The notes beneath the pieces were generated by a model, which was given only the letters and a program-made list of their open reading frames with translations, did not search any database and was not told the DNA's origin. Below are positions 15,795 through 21,767 of a stretch of 21,767 bases of DNA, piece by piece. Both the position numbers and the translations under genes were made by a program. The stretch lies in contig JAGYLB010000127.1 in the NCBI GenBank assembly GCA_018401055.1, forward strand, positions 1-21,767. Reading direction: 5' to 3'. Every line of letters starts with the position of its first letter. Positions within the stretch are counted from its first letter, which is position 1. The stretch is from Roseicyclus sp. (GTDB taxonomy: Bacteria > Pseudomonadota > Alphaproteobacteria > Rhodobacterales > Rhodobacteraceae).

Positions 15795-17514
15795 TTGTCT
15801 CGCGCTCAAGCCTTCACGTCCGTCCCTCGGAGTCGCGCTGAGCGCGCCGCTTGCCTTGCTGCTCGCGTTTGGTCAATTCGAGCCGGCACAGGCGGTCGAG
15901 CTGCCCGATCCCGCCGTGATCGAGGCGCAGATGGCCGAGTTGAACGCCGATGTGCCAGGATCGATCTGGGCCTTGAACCCGTTTCGCAACGCGCATGAGG
16001 GGACGGGTGCCGATGGCACGACCTATCGGCTCACCTCGCTCAATCCGAGTGTGAACTCGTGGTTCGTGCTTGAAGTCGCGCCGGTGTCGGGGCGTGCGCG
16101 CGCCTATCATCTTGAGAATGGTGACCCCGATGGCACGCTGATCGCGTTGCAAGACGGGGATGCGCCTTCGCTGGTCATCGACCAGTCCGGCGTCCTGACC
16201 GAATGCGCGCCTTGGGACGACGACAGCTTGCAGACGGCCGCCAACCTCGACCTGCCATTCGCCCCGATCTGCGACTGGGCGGTTTTCGTGCGCAACCCCG
16301 TGCGCGGCAACCGCACCACGCGCGAGGCGGTGTCGCAATTCCTGCGCGACAACGTCATTTTCGGCGACAGCATCGTGAACCTGATCAAGGGTGCGTTCTT
16401 CGAGGACGCCTTCATGGTGTCCTCCGAAGGCTTTGAGACTGCCGAACAGATCAGCGGTGTCGATCTGTTGGGCACCGCGCTGTTGTCGCAGACCCCGTCG
16501 ATGCGGCCCGCCATGGGCTTCGATCTGGAGGGAACCGAGGGCGGCGCGATGACGGCGGGGCGCCTGGTACGAGGTCAGCGACGCGCCGGGCATCTATGCC
16601 TCGGTCATGCAGCCCGGCATGATCGCGCGCGAGGTGCTTCAGGTGCCGGGCGCCAACGGGCTGGACGGTGTGGAAAACCGCGCCGATGTCTACCTTGTCG
16701 CCTTCGACATGGCGCAATTCGAGATCGGCTATGAGGTCGGCACGGACCATCCCGCGATGGGCTGGTCGCCGCGTCCCTCGGGCGCGGGCGGCACTACCAA
16801 GGACCTGGCCCGGACGGTATCGACCGCCCCGATCCGCTGGTCTTCAACGGCATGCTCTCGCCCGATTTCTACGAAACGGTGGCGGCGACCTTCACCGGTG
16901 GGTTCAAGCGCGAACACGGGGCTTGGCGGTTCGGCGATTACGCGACCTTCAACTGGGGACATCACTACGGGTTCCTGACCCATGGCGTGCTGTTCTCGCG
17001 GCTCTGGCCGAACCTCGCCACGCTCTATGTGCTCGACGATGGCACCGTCGGCATGCGCACCTGGACGGAGGAGGATGCAGGCCTGATGGACCGTCTCGTG
17101 ACAGCGCGTCAGAATGGCGTGCCCCTGATCGAGAACGGGGTGCCGGGGTCTCGCGTCACGTCATGGGGCGGTGGGAATTGGTCGGGTTCGGCCGAGGCGA
17201 ATTTGCGCACCTTGCGCGCCGGTGCCTGCCTGCGGACGGTGGAGGGGCGGCAGTTCCTGATCTACGCCTATTTCTCTTCGGCCACGCCGTCGGGCATGGC
17301 GCGGACCTTTCAGGCCTATCAATGTGACTACGCGATGCTGCTGGACATGAACAGCCAGGAGCTGACCTACATGGCGCTCTACACCCGTGAGGATGGTGAT
17401 CTCGAAACCCGCCACCTCGTGCGCGGCATGGCAGAGAGCGATCCGGGCGGCGCGGCGCGATTTGTCGAGGCACCCGACAACCGCGATTTCTTCTACCTTG
17501 TGCGGAGGGACTGA
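15795..17514 (+). CDS. exported phosphodiester glycosidase (NAGPA)-like protein (about three apparent frameshifts)
   Basis: About 573 residues if frames are joined. The best start is TTG 15795, six bases after AAGGAG, giving MSRAQAFTSVP; after a shift near 15826 a hydrophobic signal core LGVALSAPLALLLAFG follows, with likely cleavage at AQA-V. Further shifts are near 16561 (extra base, then AWYEVSDAPGIYASV) and 16790 (missing base, then RHYQGPGPDG). The C-terminal third resembles PF09992 phosphodiester glycosidases: LYVLDDGTVGMRTW, LRAGACLRTVEGRQFLIYAY, TFQAYQCDYAMLLDMNSQEL. Enzymes of this fold remove GlcNAc-type caps from phosphodiesters; the substrate here is unknown. Two bases separate it from the next exported gene, so they are one operon. 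Confidence 0.65.
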
Positions 17515-17516
17515 GA

Positions 17517-18541
17517 ATGATCCGACCGATCCTCAAGGCGGCACTGGCCGCGGCAGTCATGGCCTTGCCCGCGGGCGCGCAGACGCTGGCCGAACGCAAC
17601 GAGGCGATGTTTCGCCAGATGCAAGAGGTGCGCGGCGTCTCGGCGTCCGAGATCAGCCGCATCCGGGCGATCTTTGCGGCCTCGCCCAATGGCTGGATGG
17701 GGCAGGGTAACCCGGCCGTCACCCGCCACCCCCTGACGCCCGAAGAGGCGGCGGCGCGGGCTAGGTGGCACGGTCGAGCAGGTTCAGAACAGCTATCGCA
17801 ACCGCGAATATGAGCGGATCTGCGGCGAGCCCTTCATGGTGCCGCTTTACGATCCGCAGACCCAAAGCCCGCGCGATGCCACCGTCTGCGCCGACATGTT
17901 CGAATATCCAAACATTCCCATGGCCTATCCGGTGGTCTGGGTGCGCGCTAACGAGGCCGCGCAACTTTGCGCCGCCGAGGGCAAGCGGATCGGCGACGCC
18001 CATGAGTGGGAAGGGGCATCGGCGGGGCAGTTGTTGCCGCCCGATTATCCCTTCGACCGGATCCGGGGGATGAGCGCCTCGGCCGCGGTCAACACGATGC
18101 GTGGGCTCCACAACGCGCGCTATGCCAACACGTCAGGCACCTTTTCCATTGGGTCGTGGCGGTCCGGCGTCTGCGCCACGGGCAGTTTCAAGAACGCCTC
18201 GTGCAACGGCGGCAGCTTCGCCGGATGTGGAGTCGAACACTTACCTATCCGGCGGGGTCGTTCCCGAATGCCGGTCGCCCTTGGGGGGTCTATGACATCG
18301 ACGGCAATGCGGCCGAGCATATGAACCTGCTGCGCTTTCCGAGGATCAGATGGCCAGCCGTGGGTCGACCACGCTGGGCGTGACCGAGATGAAGGGGTCG
18401 TGGTTCATATGGGACACGATCCGCGCGCATGAGCATTGGTCGCGCTGGCGTGCACCCTTCTGGCACGGCAGCCGGGTGATGTCGGAGGGCAGCCACCGGA
18501 ACTACCACCTGGGCTTTCGCTGCTTCCGCGATGTGGGGTAA
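17517..18541 (+). CDS. exported formylglycine-generating-enzyme-like (SUMF1) domain protein (about three apparent frameshifts)
   Basis: About 341 residues. A signal peptide (MIRPILKAALAAAVMALPAG, cleavage AGA-Q) is followed by a helical segment and an FGE-sulfatase/SUMF1 domain. The recognisable elements are AAQLCAAEGKRIGDAHEWEG, GRPWGVYDIDGNAAEHMN, VTEMKGSWFIW and SHRNYHLGFRCFRDVG. Frames change near 17762, 18228 and 18345. In true formylglycine-generating enzymes two catalytic cysteines lie between the GGS(W/Y) strand and the GFRC strand; here that stretch (WDTIRAHEHWSRWRAPFW) has none, so sulfatase activation is unlikely. Several other Cys (ICGEPF, TVCADM, GVCATGS, NASCNGGSFAGCG) suggest disulfides in the periplasm. 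It is more likely a binding or scaffold variant acting with the preceding exported protein. Confidence 0.7.
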
Positions 18542-18548
18542 GGGGATC

Positions 18549-18591
18549 GGAAAACTGCAGTTTTTCCGGTTGGAAAAATTGCAGTTTTTCC
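18549..18591. terminator. tandem palindromes between convergent genes, likely bidirectional terminator
   Basis: Two near-identical palindromes stand in tandem: GGAAAACTGCAGTTTTTCC at 18549-18567 and GGAAAAATTGCAGTTTTTCC at 18572-18591, separated by GGTT. Each can fold on itself and ends in five T before CC. The site lies seven bases after the SUMF1-like stop and 10 bases before the stop of the convergent gene, so it fits a bidirectional terminator. Confidence 0.6.
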
Positions 18592-18601
18592 CGCGCGTTG
18601 G

Positions 18602-20075
18602 CTACCGAAGTGCGGCCAACCTGACCGTCGTGCTGCTGAGCGGCCCGTCGCTGTTGAGCAGGCCCGCATATTGCCCGTCGGTCAAAAGCCCGCGCAGATC
18701 GACCGCGCGCCCGTTGACATAAGCTGTGCGCGCGACCAGCCGCACGCCATGGCTGTAATCGGCGTAATATTCGCCATGCACGGTCGACAGGGGCTGGATC
18801 GGGTCGCCGTTCGACCGGTGCCAGCCATAGATCGCCACGCGGCCCGGCGCATTGGCCAGCCTGTTGGCGATCACGACATCCTTTTTGTGGCCCGCAACCA
18901 GCAGGCCGGGGCGTGCGCCTGCGCGGGCGAATTGCGCCGCGACAGTCGCGTTGTGGCGCAGGAAATACTCGGTTGAAGACATGGCCGAGGTCGGCGGCAT
19001 GGGCGAGGGCGAGACGCGCACATCTGCCTGCGCATAGATCGCGTCGACCATGCGCGTCGTGGGCAGCATCATGTCAAAGGCATCGGCCACCCGCAGCGCC
19101 GCGGGCAGGCCTAGTGGCACGCGGACATGATCGGCATCCGACCCGATGGCAAGGTAATCGGGTGTGACGCAGATGGTGATCTGGGTCTGCCGTCCGCCGA
19201 CCACGCCGGTGAACTCGACCGGCTGGAGGTCGCGCAGATGGCTCGGGATGTTTGCCGCGCAACGCCTCGGCCACCAGTGCCGTATCGCGTGCGTTGCCGC
19301 TGCCATTGCCGACGGCGGCCATGACGGCGGCGCCGCTTGCGGCATTGCCCGGACGGCGCGGGATCTCGCGCGCCAGTTGCGGCGAACAGGGGTTTGCGCC
19401 CGTGCGCGGCGGCACAGGGTCCGACAGGCGGGGGCGGGGCTCAACCTCGGGCATGGTGGCTGCGGCCAGCACGATTTCAGCCTCGGCTTCGGCGTCGGCG
19501 GGCGCGCGCGTCGACAGGGTCACCGGGCGCAGGGCAGGGCGCAGCGCCGCGACGCGGACGGGTGCTGCGACCGGCGCGTCGGGGCGGGCGACCGGGCCGG
19601 GCAGGCCGAGGGCACGGGCGGCGGTCAACCCGTCGGCCAGCGCAGCGAGGCCGGAGCCGCGCGTCGGGCGCTGCGGCGGGACGACAGCGGGACGGCCCCT
19701 GCACGATGGTGACGGGCATGATCGCACGCGGCGGTTCGGGCAGGTCGGCGGCTGCAAGCTGGGCGGGCGCGGCGCGCGCCACCTCCGGATCGTCGAAATC
19801 GAGCGCAAGGGTAGGCGCGTCGACGGGCAGGATGACGGCGCGCACTTGCGCGACGGGGCGCGGGACAGGTCGCAGGGGCGTGTCTACACCGCTGAGCTCC
19901 GTGGGCGTGGCCAGATGGGAAAACGCACGTGAGGGTCGCGACATGGCTGGCGACGGCCGCCACGCAGGTCGACAAGACCAGCGCCGCGATCACGGTGTTG
20001 GGCTTGTCCGCGATACGGCGCGATATGGTTTGAGATGCGCGCCTTTGGCTGCGCCGTCACTGTCCCGGTCATCAT
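18602..20075 (-). CDS. unrecognised membrane-anchored proline-rich protein with conserved-looking C-terminal domain (about four apparent frameshifts)
   Basis: I do not recognise this protein. Joining frames from ATG 20075 (MMTGTVTAQPKARISNHI) gives about 490 residues. It has a short basic N-terminus, one hydrophobic segment (NTVIAALVLSTCVAAVASHV), a Pro/Ala/Arg/Val-rich linker of roughly 180 residues, and a well-formed C-terminal domain of ~230 residues. Distinctive stretches in that domain are RQTQITICVTPDYLAIGSDA, VSPSPMPPTSAMSSTEYFL, GLLVAGHKKDVVI, RVAIYGWHRSNGDPIQPLS and HGEYYADYSHGVRLV. The clustered His, Asp, Lys and Tyr suggest an enzyme, probably periplasmic and tethered to the inner membrane. 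Frame changes fall near 20030, 19940, 19695 and 19258. A start at 19944 would omit the anchor. It converges on the exported pair. Confidence 0.6.
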
Positions 20076-20093
20076 CTTGCCCTAAGCGCAAAG

Positions 20094-20104
20094 GTGAATT
20101 TCAC
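20094..20104. promoter_or_regulatory. short palindrome GTGAA-T-TTCAC upstream of the membrane-anchored gene
   Basis: An 11-base perfect palindrome, 19 bases before the ATG at 20075, inside the AT-richer upstream stretch. It could be an operator half-pair, but it is short enough to be chance. Confidence 0.2.
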
Positions 20105-20207
20105 AATAAAGCGCTTGCAAGACATGGGCGCGCGCCCCGGCTCCCGGCGGAATCCCGCGCAAAACATTAGGGCTTGCGCGGAAACCGGCGTGTCCTGTCC
20201 GGGGGCG

Positions 20208-20953
20208 TCAGATCGAGGTCTTCTTGAAGATGCCTTCGGGAATGGTCTTGATGATGGCCATGACCAGCCACCAGATGCGCCGCACATGGATGACATCGCG
20301 GCCCTTTTCGACGGCGGCCAGAATGGCGCGACCGACCTCATCGGGTTGGGCCAGCAACGGGCCGGACAGGCCCATGCCTTCCGGTCATCTTGGTGTCGAC
20401 AAAGCCCGGCAGCACGGTCACGACATGCACGCCCTTTTCGCCAGCCGGTTCCTCAGCCCCGAGAGATGGGCCGTGAACCCCGCCTTGGCGCTGCCGTAGA
20501 ACATAGTTTGATGCCCGCCCGCGTTCGCCCGCGACCGGGAAATGCCCACCAGCGTGCCAGAACCGCGCGCCTCCATCTTGTTGGCCAGAACGCCCAGGAT
20601 GCTTGCAGGCCCCTCGAAATTCGAGCGCAGGATCACGGCGGCGCGGGTCATGTCGGCGGCGTTGTCGGCCTGATCGCCCATCAGGCCCACGGCGCAGACG
20701 GCGACCATGGGCAATTCGGGCAGGCCGTCCACGAGGCCTCGTGGCTTTCCACGTCCAGCGCGTCCACGCCATGCAGCGTCACCGCCACCCCAAAGCGCGT
20801 TTCCAGATCGGCGCGGTCGGCCTCCAGCCTTGCGGGATCGCGCGCGGCCAGCTGTATCGCGCAGCCCTTGGCGGCGAAGGCCTTTGCTGTCGCCCGCGCG
20901 ATGTCCGAGGACGCGCCAAGGATCAGGACCGGGCCCTTCACGCCGCCGCTCAC
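20208..20953 (-). CDS. DprE2-like short-chain dehydrogenase/reductase (about five apparent frameshifts)
   Basis: About 248 residues from a GTG start at 20953 that overlaps the upstream gene's stop (GTGA). The Rossmann motif is VLILGASSDIARATAKAFA near the N-terminus, followed by AIQLAARDPARLEADR. The central segment reads ADMTRAAVILRSNFEGPASI, and the catalytic YxxxK is YGSAK. The end is HVVTVLPGFVDTKMT, IHVRRIWWLVMAIIKTIPEG and IFKKTSI. Pairing with an FAD oxidoreductase and the hydrophobic C-terminal helix match DprE2, the reductase half of the polyprenyl-phosphoryl ribose 2'-epimerase. The exact lipid-linked substrate in this organism is unknown. Frame shifts fall near 20740, 20540, 20515, 20440 and 20388. 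Confidence 0.8.
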
Positions 20954-21767
20954 AGCCCGAGCCTTTCGGATTGGACCGATTTGAACCGCCCCGCTGCGCC
21001 GGTGGTCGCGCGCATCGCCCGGAAGGCGTCCACACGGGTGTCGGACGCCTCCAGGACCATCGCGCGGCATCCGCGCATCCTCGGCCAGATAGAACCGCCC
21101 CCCGTGGTCGAGCGTGATCGCGTCCAGTTTCTCCATCAGCCTCAGGCTCCGGTCATTGGCGGGAAAATCGAGGGCGAGCGTATAGCCCGGCATCGGAAAG
21201 GAAAACCGGCCCGATTGCGCGCCGAAGCGTTTCAGCACAGAAAGCACCGACGCCTCGCCCGAGCGCGCGATGGCACCCAGCAGGGCGGCCATGCCGGGTT
21301 TCGCGGCTTCCTGCGGCAAGGCGCATTGAAACTGCAGGAATCCCGCGCGCCCATAGCCGCGGTTCCAGTCAAGGATCGCGTCGAGCGGGTAGAAATAGCT
21401 GTCCCAATCCACCAGTCGCGGCCCGGGCTTGCGTCGCCCGTTCCAATAGTAAAGGCCGTTGAACGCATGCCGCGTAACCCCGTTCAGCGCCGCGGCAGGC
21501 AGGTCGAAGGGCAGGCGGAGGGTGGGTTTCTTCGGCGTGACAAAGGGCTTGCGCCGCTCCGCCCGCGGCAGGTCGGCTTTCGTGGCATGCCGACCCAGCA
21601 TCACCAGCCCGCGCCCCATCATCACACCCGTCGTCACGCAATCAAGCCATGCCACCGAATAGGGGGCCGACAGCGTGGCATCCATCATGTCGATGGTCGC
21701 CTCCAGCGTCTGGGTGGCGCGCATGTCTTGCAGGATCCAGCCGGTCCTCGACCGGGCGCAGTTGGAT
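20950..21767 (-). CDS. DprE1-like FAD-binding oxidoreductase, C-terminal part (5' end outside window, one apparent frameshift)
   Basis: About 272 codons of the substrate-binding and C-terminal part; the N-terminal FAD-binding domain lies beyond the right edge. Typical DprE1 / aldonolactone-oxidase-like stretches are SAPYSVAWLDC, the repeated aromatic segment NGLYYWNGRRK, VDWDSYFYPLDAILDWNRGY, RAGFLQFQCALP, MPGYTLALDFPA and LDHGGRFYLAEDARM. One shift near 21066 leads to MVLEASDTRVDAFRAM and the end GRFKSVQSERLGL, a common DprE1-type C-terminus. In mycobacteria DprE1 oxidises decaprenylphosphoryl ribose, the first half of epimerisation to the arabinose donor. The stop overlaps the GTG start of the DprE2-like gene, so the pair is translationally coupled. 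Confidence 0.8.

Noticed and set aside
12540..21070. Calling the right half a block of decaying pseudogenes
   Set aside because: Both sides of each shift keep family-like sequence, and unrelated loci would all have to decay at once; sequence errors explain it better, so the genes are listed as CDS.
1..21767. CRISPR arrays, tRNA/rRNA genes, insertion sequences or prophage genes
   Set aside because: No regularly spaced repeats, tRNA-like cloverleaf, transposase or phage motif was seen on either strand.

Overview
The window is GC-rich, densely packed DNA that looks like a Rhodobacteraceae (roseobacter-type) alphaproteobacterial chromosome or large replicon. The reasons are the style of its phosphonate (phn) genes, with alphaproteobacterial accessory genes (a histidine-phosphatase-like protein, a DUF1045 2H phosphoesterase and a hexapeptide transferase), a DUF3726-like protein, and a perfect CtrA-type TTAA-N7-TTAAC site. 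These family assignments come from reading and memory; no database was searched.

Region 1 (1-4737) is the second half of a C-P lyase operon: the end of phnJ, a histidine-phosphatase-like gene, phnK, phnL and phnN in tight or overlapping order. A DUF1045 gene follows on the opposite strand, then phnM. phnG, phnH and phnI would lie left of the window. Region 2 (4743-6845) is a minus-strand pair: a second, complete phnM paralogue coupled to a TIM-barrel isomerase/epimerase-like gene, with a Pho-box-like repeat upstream. Region 3 (7269-12528) runs the other way and encodes an ABC phosphonate importer with two tandem binding proteins (phnD1, phnD2), the ATPase phnC, two permeases (phnE1, phnE2) and a hexapeptide-repeat transferase. 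Strong GC hairpins follow each phnD. Together these would import phosphonates, cleave the C-P bond through a ribosyl-triphosphate route and recycle the ribosyl product.

Region 4 (12540-15469) is a minus-strand trio: a TPR-like protein, a long protein I do not recognise, and a DUF3726-like protein. The upstream intergenic region carries the CtrA-type box and an inverted repeat. Region 5 (15795-18541) encodes two consecutive exported proteins: a phosphodiester-glycosidase (NAGPA)-like protein and a formylglycine-generating-enzyme-like (SUMF1) protein that lacks the usual catalytic cysteines. Tandem palindromes separate them from a convergent gene (18602-20075) for an unrecognised membrane-anchored, proline-rich protein with a conserved-looking C-terminal domain. 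Region 6 (20208-21767) is a DprE2-like short-chain dehydrogenase translationally coupled to a DprE1-like FAD oxidoreductase that runs off the right edge.

Many genes can only be read by joining two or more frames. About 27 such shifts lie between 2738-4524 and 12.7-21.1 kb, while 1-2.7 kb and 4.8-12.5 kb have none. Several fall in G/C runs, so assembly errors are the first explanation; boundaries and residue numbers in those genes are approximate.
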